From positions 310,001 through 374,000 of the forward strand of contig OZ243969.1 in NCBI GenBank assembly GCA_965214675.1: a stretch of DNA of 64,000 bases. Direction: 5' to 3'. Position 1 is the stretch's first letter; every line of letters starts with the position of its first letter. Shown here one piece after another: positions 1 to 10,421 of the stretch. Source of the DNA: WTFY01 sp965214675. GTDB lineage: Bacteria; Pseudomonadota; Gammaproteobacteria; UBA4575. The position numbers and the translations under genes were made by a program. The notes under the pieces were generated by a model. That model was not told where the DNA came from. It searched no databases and saw nothing but the letters and a program-made list of their open reading frames with translations.

Positions 1-10
1 AGCGAACAGG

Positions 11-1408
11 ATGACAATGATGGAACACCACACCTTGTATGACAAAATCTGGAACAGCCACGTCGTGTTTAAGCGCGATGATGGCATGACGTTGCTTTAT
101 ATTGACCGGCACCTGGTGCATGAAGTGACTTCCCCGCAAGCCTTCGAGGGCCTGCGGCTGGCCTCCCGGGCGCCCTGGCGCAAGGAATCCATGCTGGCCA
201 CCGCAGATCACAATGTTCCAACGACGGATCGAAGCAGGGGCATTGAGGACCCGGTTTCCAGGCGCCAGGTTGAAACACTGGATGAGAACTGCAGGCGTTA
301 TTCCATCACGCAGTTTCCGATGCTGGACACGCGCCAGGGCATCGTGCATGTCATCGGTCCCGAACAGGGGGCCTCGCTGCCGGGCATGACCATTGTCTGT
401 GGCGACTCGCACACCTCGACCCATGGGGCCCTGGGTGCACTGGCATTCGGTATTGGCACCTCCGAGGTGGAGCACGTGATGGCGACGCAATGCCTGTTGC
501 TGAAGAAGTCCAGGAACATGCGAATCCAGGTGGATGGCCAGCTGCCTCCCGGGGTGAGCTCCAAGGACATTATCCTGGCGGTCATCGGCAAGCTTGGAAC
601 GGCAGGTGCGACCGGGTACACAGCCGAATATACAGGGACGGGTATTCGCGCGCTGTCGGTCGAAGGACGTATGACGATGTGCAACATGTCCATCGAAGCC
701 GGCGCACGTGCCGGCATGGTTGCCATTGATGACACCACTCTTGAATATGTAGCGGGCCGCCCCTTTGCCCCGCAAGGAGCGCAGTGGGACAGGGCCGTGG
801 AGTACTGGCGAACGCTCAACAGCGATGCCGGTGCAACGTTCGATGCCGAGGTGCAGCTCAATGCCAGCGACCTCAAGCCGCAGGTCACCTGGGGCACATC
901 CCCGGAGATGGTCACGGATATCGATGGCATCGTCCCGCAGGAGGGTAGTGCGGATTGCCGGCATGCCCTGGAGTACATGGGCTTGCAGCCCGGGACCCCG
1001 ATCGAAGCCATCGAGATCGACAAGGTGTTCATCGGGTCATGCACCAATTCGCGCATCGAGGACCTGCGTGAGGCCGCGGGCCTGATCAGGGACCGCACGG
1101 TAGCAGCCAATATCAAGCAGGCCATGGTCGTCCCAGGCTCTGGCCTGGTGAAGCGCCAGGCCGAGGAGGAGGGCCTGGACAGGATCTTCAAGTCGGCCGG
1201 GTTCGAATGGCGAGAGCCGGGCTGTTCAATGTGCCTGGGCATGAATGCGGATCAGCTGGAGGCCGGAGAGCGCTGTGCGTCCACCTCCAACCGAAATTTC
1301 GAGGGGCGCCAGGGCAAGGGCGGGCGCACTCACCTGGTGAGTCCGGTGATGGCCGTGGGGGCCGCGCTGCATGGGCATTTTGTGGATGTAAGGAAGTGGA
1401 TGTCATGA
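11..1408 (+). CDS. leuC: 3-isopropylmalate dehydratase large subunit
   Basis: With LeuD this enzyme isomerises 2- to 3-isopropylmalate in leucine synthesis in the cytoplasm. The length (465 residues) is normal for the family. The three [4Fe-4S] ligands are visible, counted from the ATG at 11: Cys344 in GSCTNSR, and Cys405 and Cys408 in GCSMC. The CGDSHTSTHGA segment is also present. In-frame ATGs lie at 11, 17 and 20. The AGG at 8-10 is better spaced for 17 or 20, and MEHHTLYDKIW resembles the usual family start, so the first residues are uncertain. The TGA overlaps the leuD ATG (ATGA), which implies translational coupling. Only ten upstream bases are in view, so the promoter and any leader cannot be judged. 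Confidence 0.97.
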   Translation: MTMMEHHTLYDKIWNSHVVFKRDDGMTLLYIDRHLVHEVTSPQAFEGLRLASRAPWRKESMLATADHNVPTTDRSRGIEDPVSRRQVETLDENCRRYSITQFPMLDTRQGIVHVIGPEQGASLPGMTIVCGDSHTSTHGALGALAFGIGTSEVEHVMATQCLLLKKSRNMRIQVDGQLPPGVSSKDIILAVIGKLGTAGATGYTAEYTGTGIRALSVEGRMTMCNMSIEAGARAGMVAIDDTTLEYVAGRPFAPQGAQWDRAVEYWRTLNSDAGATFDAEVQLNASDLKPQVTWGTSPEMVTDIDGIVPQEGSADCRHALEYMGLQPGTPIEAIEIDKVFIGSCTNSRIEDLREAAGLIRDRTVAANIKQAMVVPGSGLVKRQAEEEGLDRIFKSAGFEWREPGCSMCLGMNADQLEAGERCASTSNRNFEGRQGKGGRTHLVSPVMAVGAALHGHFVDVRKWMS

Positions 1409-2043
1409 GACCGTTTACCCGCATTGAGACCACGTTCGCGCCCCTTGACCGCAGCAATGTGGACACGGACGCCATCATCCCGCAGCAGTACCTGAAGTCG
1501 GTCAAGCGCACAGGCTTTGGCATTTACCTGTTTGACAACTGGCGTTACCTGGATCCCGGCTCACTGGAGCACGACGCTGTCGAGCGGCGCTCGAACCCGG
1601 AGTTTGTGCTCAACAAGGAAGCCTATGTGGGTGCCGAGGTGTTGCTGGTGCGGGACAACTTTGGCTGCGGCTCCTCACGTGAGCACGCGGTGTGGTCCCT
1701 TCTGGATTACGGCTTCAGGGTGGTGATTGCCTCGAGCTTTGCCGATATATTCTGCAGCAACAGTTACAAAAACGGCCTGCTGCCCATTACACTGCACGCA
1801 TCACAAGTGGACTACCTGTTTGAGCGGGTCGCCCGGGATTCGACATTCACCTGCATGGTAGATCTCGAGCGGCAGGTCGTGCAGGATCAGGATGGCCGGA
1901 AATTTACCTTTGAGGTCAACGAGTTCCACAAGCACTGTCTGTTGAACGGTTACGATGAAATTGATCTGACCCTTCAGCATGCAGACAAGATCAGCGCCTA
2001 CGAGGGCCGGATGAAACAAGCCTGCCCCTGGCTGTTTAACTGA
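1405..2043 (+). CDS. leuD: 3-isopropylmalate dehydratase small subunit
   Basis: This is the swivel-domain partner of LeuC. I chose the ATG at 1405, which overlaps the leuC stop; an open frame extends back to 1207 but lies inside leuC. The resulting 212 residues match the gammaproteobacterial family. Family hallmarks are the N-terminal LDRSNVDTDAIIPQQYLK stretch and the GCGSSREHAVW active-site segment near residues 75-87. It is the second gene of leuCDB, with leuB starting 28 bases downstream. Confidence 0.97.
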   Translation: MRPFTRIETTFAPLDRSNVDTDAIIPQQYLKSVKRTGFGIYLFDNWRYLDPGSLEHDAVERRSNPEFVLNKEAYVGAEVLLVRDNFGCGSSREHAVWSLLDYGFRVVIASSFADIFCSNSYKNGLLPITLHASQVDYLFERVARDSTFTCMVDLERQVVQDQDGRKFTFEVNEFHKHCLLNGYDEIDLTLQHADKISAYEGRMKQACPWLFN

Positions 2044-2071
2044 CATTTTTACCACCGGGTTCTAGTTTCTC

Positions 2072-3160
2072 ATGTACAAGGTTTTGTTATTGCCAGGGGA
2101 TGGCATTGGCCCGGAAGTCATTGCGCAGGCCCGCAAGGTGCTCGCCTTCCTCGCAGACGACTGTGGTCTTGGCGTTGAAGTCGAGGAAGCGCTGATCGGC
2201 GGCAGTGCCTACGAGCAGTGTGCCGACCCCCTGCCGGAAGAGACCCTGGGACGTGCCCGTGTGGCGGATGCCGTGCTCCTTGGTGCCGTGGGTGGGCCCC
2301 GGTTCGATCATATCGAGCGTGAGCTGCGCCCGGAGAAGGGCTTGCTGCGACTGCGCTCGGCACTGGGCCTGTTTGCGAATCTTCGCCCTGCAATCCTCTA
2401 CCCGGACCTCGCCGGTGCGTCTTCACTGAAAGCGGAACGGGTCACCGGTCTGGACATCATGATCGTCCGTGAACTGACCGGTGGGCTTTATTTCGGGGAG
2501 CCACGGGGAATCCATCGTCTCGAGGGAGATATCCGCAAGGGAGTGAATACGCTGGAGTACGATGAAAGTGAAATAGAACGCATCGCCCATGTGGCCTTTC
2601 GGATTGCGCAGTACAGGGACAAGCGACTTTGCTCGGTGGACAAGGCCAATGTGCTCGAGGTTTCCGAGTTGTGGCGCGAGGTTGTTGAACGGGTACACCT
2701 TGAATATCCCGAGGTTTCCCTGAGCCATATGTATGTCGACAACGCGGCCATGCAGCTCGTTCGCGAACCCAACCAGTTTGATGTCGTGCTGACGGAGAAC
2801 ATGTTCGGCGATATCCTTTCTGACATTGCAGCGATGCTCACGGGATCCATCGGCATGCTGCCGTCGGCTTCACTGAACGAGGAGAATCGGGGCCTGTATG
2901 AGCCCGTGCATGGTTCGGCACCGGATATCGCCGGCAAGGATGAGGCCAACCCGCTGGCGGCTATTCTTTCGGTGGCGATGATGCTGCGCTACAGCCTGGA
3001 TGCGCCGCAGCTGGCGGATCGGGTCGATCAGGCGGTACAGCAGGTGATTTCACAGGGACTTCGAACGCCGGATATTGTATATTCCGCGCGGCAGTGCATC
3101 GGTACGCAGGAGATGGGTGATTCTGTGGTCCGTGCGCTTTCAGAACAATCTTTAGATTAG
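2072..3160 (+). CDS. leuB: 3-isopropylmalate dehydrogenase
   Basis: This NAD-dependent oxidative decarboxylase converts 3-isopropylmalate to 2-oxoisocaproate, the last dedicated step before leucine transamination. The 362-residue length is standard. Visible signatures are the N-terminal LPGDGIGPEVI, the substrate-binding arginines around residues 90-105, and the metal/substrate loop near residues 220-255 (DNAAMQLVREP, then TENMFGDILSDIAAML). The cofactor segment HGSAPDIAGK sits near residue 280. It lies 28 bases after leuD and 12 bases before asd, so leuCDB-asd is probably one transcription unit. No strong ribosome binding site is visible before its ATG. Confidence 0.97.
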   Translation: MYKVLLLPGDGIGPEVIAQARKVLAFLADDCGLGVEVEEALIGGSAYEQCADPLPEETLGRARVADAVLLGAVGGPRFDHIERELRPEKGLLRLRSALGLFANLRPAILYPDLAGASSLKAERVTGLDIMIVRELTGGLYFGEPRGIHRLEGDIRKGVNTLEYDESEIERIAHVAFRIAQYRDKRLCSVDKANVLEVSELWREVVERVHLEYPEVSLSHMYVDNAAMQLVREPNQFDVVLTENMFGDILSDIAAMLTGSIGMLPSASLNEENRGLYEPVHGSAPDIAGKDEANPLAAILSVAMMLRYSLDAPQLADRVDQAVQQVISQGLRTPDIVYSARQCIGTQEMGDSVVRALSEQSLD

Positions 3161-3172
3161 CAGATACGACCA

Positions 3173-4192
<1,020 letters not shown>

Positions 4193-4468
4193 CAGCTGCA
4201 GAGATCCCCCGCACTACCGGTCCGGCTCTGCACCTGCAGCCGGGCATTTCAAGCCCAGCCATTGCTGGCAATCACTGGCTCTCCCTGCACTGTGCAAGCG
4301 TGCGCCGCAAGGGCCAGGTTGTTGACCGGGCACTCGCTCCCACGACAGGCGAAATCGGGGACGGGTATACTTGGATGGCCTTGTACGGTATTCACCGGTG
4401 GCTGCTCGTTCTCTTCGATTGCTGCCGGTGGGTCAGGGTGACTCCATAAGACCATTAGCGAGAGGTAT

Positions 4469-5326
4469 GTGGCCAAGCGAAACGTAGTGATCACAGGCTG
4501 TTCCAGCGGTATCGGGCAATGTGCTGCCGAGATGCTGTCCACCCGGGGCTATCGTGTGCTGGCCACGGCACGCAAACCGCAAGACCTGGAGCGGCTTGAA
4601 GAAAGCGGGCTTGAAGCCCTGAGCCTGGACTTGAGTGATCCGGCGAGTGTGTCGGCATTGGCGGATGAGGTATTGGCGCGCACCGGTGAAAAGGTCTATG
4701 GACTGTTTAACAACGGCGCCTATGGGCAGCCCGGGGCCGTGGAAGATCTGTCACGGGAAGTCCTGCGGGCCCAGCTGGAAACCAACGTCCTCGGCTGGCA
4801 TGACCTGACCTGCCGGCTGTTGCCGTCCATGCGGGCCAATCGTGCCGGGCGCATCATTCAGAACAGTTCGTTGCTGGGACTGATGGCACTGCATTATCGC
4901 GGGGCGTATACGGCCAGCAAGTTTGCCATCGAGGGCCTGACGGACACCCTGAGGCTGGAGCTGGCCGGTTCAGGTGTGTATGTATCGCTTATCGAACCGG
5001 GCCCGGTTATCAGTCGCTTCAGGGAAAACGCATACGCTGCGTACAAGGCCAACATCGATCCCTCGACAAGCGCGCATCGCGACATGTATCCCATTATAGA
5101 AGCGCGTCTGAAAGACGACGACAGTTCGGTACCGTTTACACTGCCCGCCAGGGCCGTGGTGAAGAAGGTCATTCATGCCCTGGAAGCCCGGCGGCCCAGG
5201 GCGCGCTATTACGTGACCGTACCGACCTACCTGTTGGGTTATCTGAAACGGATACTTTCTTCCCGTCAACTCGACCGTGTGCTGCATGCGATTTCCCGGG
5301 CTGAAAACGCACCCGGGCCCAAATGA
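4469..5326 (+). CDS. Short-chain dehydrogenase/reductase (SDR) family
   Basis: This is a classical SDR oxidoreductase of 285 residues. The NAD(P)-binding GxxxGxG motif is TGCSSGIG near residues 9-16. The NNG segment of the fold is near residue 82. The catalytic Ser is in SSLLG and the Tyr/Lys pair is YTASK near residues 148-152, giving an intact S-Y-K set. The substrate is unknown. The start is GTG at 4469, preceded by AGAGG with short spacing; the ATG at 4467 is out of frame. The C-terminal 80 residues are basic and amphipathic, as in SDRs that touch membranes or lipids, but this is only suggestive. It stands alone between asd and a DUF1499 gene. Confidence 0.88.
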   Translation: MAKRNVVITGCSSGIGQCAAEMLSTRGYRVLATARKPQDLERLEESGLEALSLDLSDPASVSALADEVLARTGEKVYGLFNNGAYGQPGAVEDLSREVLRAQLETNVLGWHDLTCRLLPSMRANRAGRIIQNSSLLGLMALHYRGAYTASKFAIEGLTDTLRLELAGSGVYVSLIEPGPVISRFRENAYAAYKANIDPSTSAHRDMYPIIEARLKDDDSSVPFTLPARAVVKKVIHALEARRPRARYYVTVPTYLLGYLKRILSSRQLDRVLHAISRAENAPGPK

Positions 5327-5420
5327 ACTCCAGGTGAGATCGCACGCCGTTGCAAAGTGGGAATGACTGCATGCAGAGGATAGCGCGCACGACTGCCCCG
5401 GATCGCAGGGGATGAACCGT

Positions 5421-5801
5421 ATGAAGCCACTCATACAGCGTACCTCAGGGATGAACTTTGTCTGCAGCCAGCAGGGCACTTCGAGATACCATTACATCAG
5501 GCCATTGCCTTGCGGCGAGGATCCTGCTGCGACCTTTGCACAGGTGAAGGACCTGGTGTACCGAATGCCGCGAACCGTAATTCTTGAGGCTACCGACGAG
5601 TATATTCATGCCCTTTGCCGTACACCGATCTTTCAGTTTCCCGATGACCTGAAGTGTCTTCTTTGCATGCAGGAACGCGTGATCCATGTGAGCTCGGCAT
5701 CGCGACTCGGATATCATGACCTGGGGGTCAACCGGGCACGGGTCGAGCGTTTGCGTCGCAAGCTCAAGCGCGCGCAAGACCAGGCGTTGCCGGCCAAGTG
5801 A
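5421..5801 (+). CDS. DUF1499 family protein
   Basis: This is a small protein of unknown function that spans essentially one DUF1499 domain. Family hallmarks are the N-terminal VCSQQ segment, the central YIHALCRTPIFQFPDDL and the C-terminal HVSSASRLGYHDLGVNRARV followed by a basic helix. I prefer the ATG at 5421, because AGGGGA at 5407-5412 is well spaced for it; ATG 5412 sits too close to that site. There is no signal peptide or membrane segment. The closing RRKLKRAQ tail is strongly basic. Neighbours (SDR upstream, truA downstream) give no functional clue. Confidence 0.75.
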   Translation: MKPLIQRTSGMNFVCSQQGTSRYHYIRPLPCGEDPAATFAQVKDLVYRMPRTVILEATDEYIHALCRTPIFQFPDDLKCLLCMQERVIHVSSASRLGYHDLGVNRARVERLRRKLKRAQDQALPAK

Positions 5802-5951
5802 AATTCGCATTCCCCGGGTTTACCAGGTATCGATGACTTTCCTGTGATGATGCCAGCCTGTGCGTAAGACACTGTTTCAGATTTCAAAACGGCACCTTCC
5901 TGTATCATTGCCCCCTGGTATTTTAGTTCAGCTTTTTTGAAGACTTCTGTA

Positions 5952-6758
5952 ATGCGAATCGCCCTTGGCATCGAATACGACGGCAGCCGTTTTTGTGGAT
6001 GGCAGCGCCAGAAAGGTTCAAATACGGTGCAGGAGTCACTTGAGCAGGCGATCTCCAGGGTGGCGGATGCACCTGTACGGGTCTGTGCGGCGGGACGTAC
6101 GGATACCGGTGTGCATGCGAGCGAGCAGGTGGTCCATTTTGACAGCGCTGCACGGCGGCAGGTTCGTGCCTGGGTGATGGGTGTCAACACGCATTTGCCG
6201 GATTCGATATCCGTGTTGTGGGCGTTGCCCGTAGAAGATGATTTCCATGCGCGCTATTCGGCCATATCAAGGCAGTACCGCTATGTGATACTGAATCGCC
6301 CGACACGACCGGCATTACTCAGGGAACAGGTCACGTGGATCTATCAGGCACTGGATAGCGAAGCGATGCAGCAGGCCGCGTTGTGCCTGGAGGGCACCCA
6401 CGACTTCTCATCCTACCGGGCACTGGCCTGCCAGGCGAAAAGCCCGGTTCGAACGGTGCATGAGGTGAGCGTGCGCCGACACCAGGAGTTTATATTTCTG
6501 GATATCCGGGCCGATGGATTTCTGCATCACATGGTGCGCAACATTGCCGGTGTACTCATCGCCATCGGCAGGGGTGAGCAAAAGATCAGCTGGGCGGAAG
6601 CGGTGCTTCAGCTCCGTGACCGCACACTGGGGGGCATGACCGCCCCTGCAGCAGGCTTGTATCTGGTAAAAGTGCAGTATGATGACAAGTATCGTTTATG
6701 TCCTGCAGTACAATGGCCTGCCGTTGGTGCGGGTCCAACACGAGGCAGCAAGGGGTAG
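5952..6758 (+). CDS. truA: tRNA pseudouridine(38-40) synthase TruA
   Basis: TruA isomerises uridines 38-40 of the tRNA anticodon arm. The 268 residues match the family. The catalytic Asp is in AGRTDTGVHA near residue 53. Other conserved blocks are GIEYDGSRFCGWQ at the N-terminus, FHARYSA near residue 103 and HHMVRNIAG near residue 200. A TTG five codons upstream (5937) would add a few residues, but the ATG at 5952 aligns with the usual N-terminus. Its TAG is followed at once by the trpF ribosome binding site, so truA-trpF-trpB-trpA looks co-transcribed, an arrangement common in gammaproteobacteria. Confidence 0.96.
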   Translation: MRIALGIEYDGSRFCGWQRQKGSNTVQESLEQAISRVADAPVRVCAAGRTDTGVHASEQVVHFDSAARRQVRAWVMGVNTHLPDSISVLWALPVEDDFHARYSAISRQYRYVILNRPTRPALLREQVTWIYQALDSEAMQQAALCLEGTHDFSSYRALACQAKSPVRTVHEVSVRRHQEFIFLDIRADGFLHHMVRNIAGVLIAIGRGEQKISWAEAVLQLRDRTLGGMTAPAAGLYLVKVQYDDKYRLCPAVQWPAVGAGPTRGSKG

Positions 6759-6763
6759 GAGGT

Positions 6764-7393
6764 ATGTCAACCCGGATCAAATTTTGCGGCATGACCCGTG
6801 CCGAGGATGTCGGCCATGCCATTGACTTGGAAGTCAATGCCCTGGGTTTCGTGTTTGTGAAAGAAAGCCCGCGCAACCTTGGCATCGAGCAAGCCAGGCA
6901 ACTGATGGAACATGTGCCGCCGTTTATCATGAGGGTGGGATTATTCATGGATGCGACGGTTGATGAAATCGAGGATATCATTCGCCATACAAGGCTCAAC
7001 ATGCTGCAGTTTCACGGCAGCGAAGAAGAGGAATTTTGCCGTCAGTTCAGGGTCCCCTATCTGAAAGCCGTGCCGGTGCGCAGTACCGATTCGATTGAAC
7101 ATTTTTGCACCGGGTATCCATCGGCTTCAGGGTTTGTGCTGGACAGTCATGCACGCGGGGAGATGGGAGGCACAGGAGAATCCTTTGCCTGGCACAGGGT
7201 CCCCGCATCGCTTGATCGTCCGGTGGTGCTGGCGGGCGGACTGACTCCTGAAAACATTGCCCGGGCGGTACGCGAGGTGCAGCCGTATGCGGTGGATGTC
7301 AGCAGCGGCATAGAATCCTCGCCCGGCCTTAAGGATTTCGAGAAAATGAAACGATTTGTTATGGAAGCAAGACATGGCCAGCAAAGTTCCTGA
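6764..7393 (+). CDS. trpF: Phosphoribosylanthranilate isomerase
   Basis: This is the third step of the tryptophan pathway, an Amadori rearrangement of phosphoribosylanthranilate. It is a 209-residue TIM barrel. The catalytic Cys is in IKFCGMT near residue 8 and the catalytic Asp is in VLDSHA near residue 128. Phosphate-binding segments are VLAGGLTPEN and VDVSSGIESSPG. The start is ATG 6764, preceded by TAGGAGG at 6756-6762, an excellent ribosome binding site that overlaps the truA stop. The 3' end overlaps the start of trpB by 20 bases. Confidence 0.96.
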   Translation: MSTRIKFCGMTRAEDVGHAIDLEVNALGFVFVKESPRNLGIEQARQLMEHVPPFIMRVGLFMDATVDEIEDIIRHTRLNMLQFHGSEEEEFCRQFRVPYLKAVPVRSTDSIEHFCTGYPSASGFVLDSHARGEMGGTGESFAWHRVPASLDRPVVLAGGLTPENIARAVREVQPYAVDVSSGIESSPGLKDFEKMKRFVMEARHGQQSS

Positions 7394-8606
7394 ATCGCCT
7401 GTTACCGCGGCCTATGCCGAGGTCCCGGATCGGGCGGGCATGTTTGGCGAGTACGGGGGGCGCTATGTCGCAGAAACCCTGATCGAGCCCCTGGTGCAGC
7501 TTGAGGCTGCGTATAAGAAGTTCAGGAAGGATCCCGGCTTCGTGGCCGAGTTCGAGGCGGACCTCAGTCACTACGTGGGGCGACCCAGCCCGCTGTACCA
7601 CGCGCACCGGCTCAGCGAAATCAATGGCGGTGCCCAGATTTATCTGAAACGCGAGGACCTGAACCATACCGGCGCCCACAAGATCAACAACACCATCGGC
7701 CAGGCCCTGCTCGCCAGGCGCATGCACAAGACCCGCATCATTGCCGAGACCGGGGCCGGCCAGCATGGCGTGGCCAGTGCGACCGTTGCCGCACGCATGG
7801 GTCTTGAATGCGTCGTGTACATGGGCGAGGAGGACATCCGGCGCCAGGCACCCAATGTCTATCGCATGCGGCTTCTGGGGGCTGAGGTGGTGCCAGTCAA
7901 ATCCGGTTCGAAGACACTCAAGGATGCGCTCAATGAGGCATTGCGCGACTGGGTCACGCACGTCGATAGCACGTTCTATATCATCGGTACGGTTGCCGGA
8001 CCCCATCCCTATCCACTGCTGGTGCGCGACTTCCAGACGGTCATCGGCCGCGAGGCAAAAGCCCAGCTGCAGGCACGCACGGGCGCGCTGCCGGATGCAC
8101 TTGTGGCCTGTGTCGGCGGAGGCTCCAATGCAATCGGCTTGTTCCATCCGTTCCTGAATGACACACAGGTCAGGATGTACGGGGTTGAAGCGGCCGGCCT
8201 GGGACTGGACACCTCCAGGCATTCAGCGCCGCTGAATACCGGAACTCCGGGGGTGCTGCATGGGAATCGCACCTACCTGATGGAAGACGAAAACGGCCAG
8301 ATCATCGAAACCCATTCGATTTCTGCCGGCCTGGACTACCCGGGAGTCGGCCCGGAACACGCCTGGCTGAAGGATGTGGGTCGGGTGCTTTATGAATCGG
8401 TCACGGATGAGCAGGCACTGGCGGCATTTCACAAGCTGACCCGAATCGAGGGAATCATTCCGGCACTTGAGAGCAGCCATGCCCTGGCGTATGCATTGCA
8501 GCTGGGCGCCAAAATGGCACGGGAGCAGACTCTCATCGTCAACCTTTCCGGGCGAGGAGACAAGGACATCGACACCGTGGCGCAAATCGAGGGTATCGCG
8601 CTGTGA
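7374..8606 (+). CDS. trpB: Tryptophan synthase beta chain
   Basis: This PLP enzyme condenses indole with serine, receiving indole by channel from TrpA. It has 410 residues from ATG 7374, which lies inside the end of trpF; an upstream start at 7356 is less likely. The PLP lysine is Lys103 in HTGAHKINN. The phosphate-binding GGGSNAIG lies near residue 240. The catalytic Glu region is ETGAGQHG near residues 125-132. Its TGA overlaps the GTG of trpA (GTGA), so translation of the two subunits is coupled. Confidence 0.97.
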   Translation: MASKVPESPVTAAYAEVPDRAGMFGEYGGRYVAETLIEPLVQLEAAYKKFRKDPGFVAEFEADLSHYVGRPSPLYHAHRLSEINGGAQIYLKREDLNHTGAHKINNTIGQALLARRMHKTRIIAETGAGQHGVASATVAARMGLECVVYMGEEDIRRQAPNVYRMRLLGAEVVPVKSGSKTLKDALNEALRDWVTHVDSTFYIIGTVAGPHPYPLLVRDFQTVIGREAKAQLQARTGALPDALVACVGGGSNAIGLFHPFLNDTQVRMYGVEAAGLGLDTSRHSAPLNTGTPGVLHGNRTYLMEDENGQIIETHSISAGLDYPGVGPEHAWLKDVGRVLYESVTDEQALAAFHKLTRIEGIIPALESSHALAYALQLGAKMAREQTLIVNLSGRGDKDIDTVAQIEGIAL

Positions 8607-9442
8607 GCCGCATCAAGGATCGCTTCGATGCTCTGGCAAAACGAGGGCGCAAGGCGCTGATTCCCTACATTACCGCGGGCGACCCGCATCCGGGTCAAAC
8701 GGTAGCACTCATGCATACCCTGGTGGATGCAGGTGCGGACATGATTGAGGTCGGCATCCCATTTTCCGATCCAATGGCGGATGGGCCCGTGATTCAGGCG
8801 GCGTGCGAGCGTGCACTGGCCCACAATACCAGCCTGAGAGATGTCCTGGAGATGGTGCGCGAGTTCCGCGAGCATGATTCACGCACGCCGATTATCCTGA
8901 TGGGCTACCAGAACCCGGTTGAAGTGCTGGGTATCGCGGAGTTTGCCCGCCGGGCAAGACAAAGCCAGGTGGACGGTGTGCTGACCGTGGACCTGCCGCT
9001 GGAGCAGGCTGGACAGACGCTTGAAATTTATAGAAAACACGGTATCGATACGGTTTTCCTGATTGCTCCGACCACAAGTGAGGCGCGAATCAAAAAAATC
9101 TGTGAGGCGTCTTCCGGTCTTATATATTATGTCTCCCTGAAAGGAGTAACCGGCGCAGGACATTTGGATATCTCGCAAGTAAACGGCAAGGTCCGTGAAA
9201 TCAGGCAGTACTCGACGTTGCCTGTCGGGGTCGGATTTGGAGTCCGCGATGCCAAAAGTGCTAAAGAAATCGCATCCGTTGCCGATGCCGTGATTGTCGG
9301 CAGTGCCCTGATCCGCCAGATAGAGGCCCATCTTACGGACGATGACACCATGAAGAAAAATGTAGCGACCCTGGTCAAGGACATGCGTGATGCGATGGAC
9401 AGCAATGCCCGGGTGTCGGACCGGTCTGAAGTTACTTCCTGA
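8603..9442 (+). CDS. trpA: Tryptophan synthase alpha chain
   Basis: TrpA cleaves indole-3-glycerol phosphate to indole and glyceraldehyde 3-phosphate. It is a TIM barrel of 279 residues starting at GTG 8603, overlapping the trpB stop. The catalytic Glu is in MIEVGIPFSDPMADGPVIQ near residue 50, and the catalytic Asp is in GVLTVDLPLEQ near residue 131. The phosphate site is GVGFGVRD then VGSALI. accD starts 12 bases after the stop. Confidence 0.97.
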   Translation: MSRIKDRFDALAKRGRKALIPYITAGDPHPGQTVALMHTLVDAGADMIEVGIPFSDPMADGPVIQAACERALAHNTSLRDVLEMVREFREHDSRTPIILMGYQNPVEVLGIAEFARRARQSQVDGVLTVDLPLEQAGQTLEIYRKHGIDTVFLIAPTTSEARIKKICEASSGLIYYVSLKGVTGAGHLDISQVNGKVREIRQYSTLPVGVGFGVRDAKSAKEIASVADAVIVGSALIRQIEAHLTDDDTMKKNVATLVKDMRDAMDSNARVSDRSEVTS

Positions 9443-9454
9443 TTGCAGGTACCC

Positions 9455-10306
9455 ATGAGTTGGCTGGAAAAATTGATGCCTTCCCGTATCCGTACCGAGG
9501 GTACGGGCAAACGCAAGATGCCCGAAGGACTTTGGGACAAGTGCACGAACTGCGGTGCTGTCCTGTACCGTTCGGACCTGGAGCGCAACCTGCAGGTTTG
9601 CCCGAAATGCAACCACCACATGCGTATTGGTGCGCGGGCACGGCTGCATGCATTTCTGGATGAGAGTCCTCTCGAGGAGATAGGGCAGGAGATCGCACCG
9701 AAAGACTTCCTCAAGTTCAGGGACAGCAAAAAATATAAAGACCGTCTGGCGGCGGCCCAGAAAACCACGAAGGAAAGTGAAGCGCTGCTGGTCATGAAAG
9801 GCGGTCTGAAAAAGCTTCCCGTCGTCGCCGTGGCATTCGAGTTCAGTTTCATCGGTGGATCCATGGGTTCGGTGGTCGGTGAGCGCTTTTTCCAGGCAGC
9901 ACGGCGGTCCCTGGAGGATGCGGTCCCGCTGGTCTGTTTTTCCACAAGCGGTGGAGCACGCATGCAAGAAGCACTGATGTCCCTGTTTCAGATGGCTAAA
10001 ACGAGTGCCGTGCTGGACCGCATGCGCAGCCTGCACATCCCTTTCGTCTCGGTCATGACGGACCCTACCATGGGAGGCGTGTCTGCCAGTCTGGCCATGC
10101 TGGGGGATATCAATATTGCCGAGCCCAAGGCATTGATCGGTTTCGCAGGCCCCAGGGTCATTGAGCAAACGGTTCGTGAGAAATTACCCGAGGGTTTCCA
10201 GCGCAGCGAGTTCCTGCTTGAGCATGGTGCCCTGGACATGATTGTCGAGCGCAAGAACCTGCGTGACGAGGTACACCGGATATTGTGCATATTGCAACAC
10301 CAATAA
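9455..10306 (+). CDS. accD: Acetyl-CoA carboxylase carboxyltransferase subunit beta
   Basis: This is the beta half of the carboxyltransferase that makes malonyl-CoA for fatty acid synthesis; it works with AccA. It has 283 residues from ATG 9455; the TTG at 9443 is not needed. A four-cysteine zinc ribbon near the N-terminus (CTNCG, then CPKCNHH) is diagnostic. The crotonase-fold body follows, with FSTSGGARMQEAL and TDPTMGGVSASLAMLGD as the acyl-CoA and oxyanion regions. The accD-folC-SPOR-cvpA-purF order that follows is conserved in many gammaproteobacteria. Confidence 0.97.
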   Translation: MSWLEKLMPSRIRTEGTGKRKMPEGLWDKCTNCGAVLYRSDLERNLQVCPKCNHHMRIGARARLHAFLDESPLEEIGQEIAPKDFLKFRDSKKYKDRLAAAQKTTKESEALLVMKGGLKKLPVVAVAFEFSFIGGSMGSVVGERFFQAARRSLEDAVPLVCFSTSGGARMQEALMSLFQMAKTSAVLDRMRSLHIPFVSVMTDPTMGGVSASLAMLGDINIAEPKALIGFAGPRVIEQTVREKLPEGFQRSEFLLEHGALDMIVERKNLRDEVHRILCILQHQ

Positions 10307-10421
10307 ATTGTCGACGATAATTCCGGCCTGAAGCGGGTCCGTTATCCGCACAATGGTCCGCCCGTGTAGCACCTGCATGCCATCCTAACCACCAAGTTAC
10401 CTATCCTGAGGTTTCACTGTT

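Noticed and set aside
298..1242. Minus-strand open frame of 314 codons opposite leuC
   Set aside because: It is antisense to a certain gene and its composition (Ser/Pro/Arg rich) is that of a shadow frame.
8879..10168. Long minus-strand open frame (429 codons) opposite trpA and accD
   Set aside because: It has no recognisable domain and lies wholly antisense to two certain genes. It is a by-product of GC-rich codon use.
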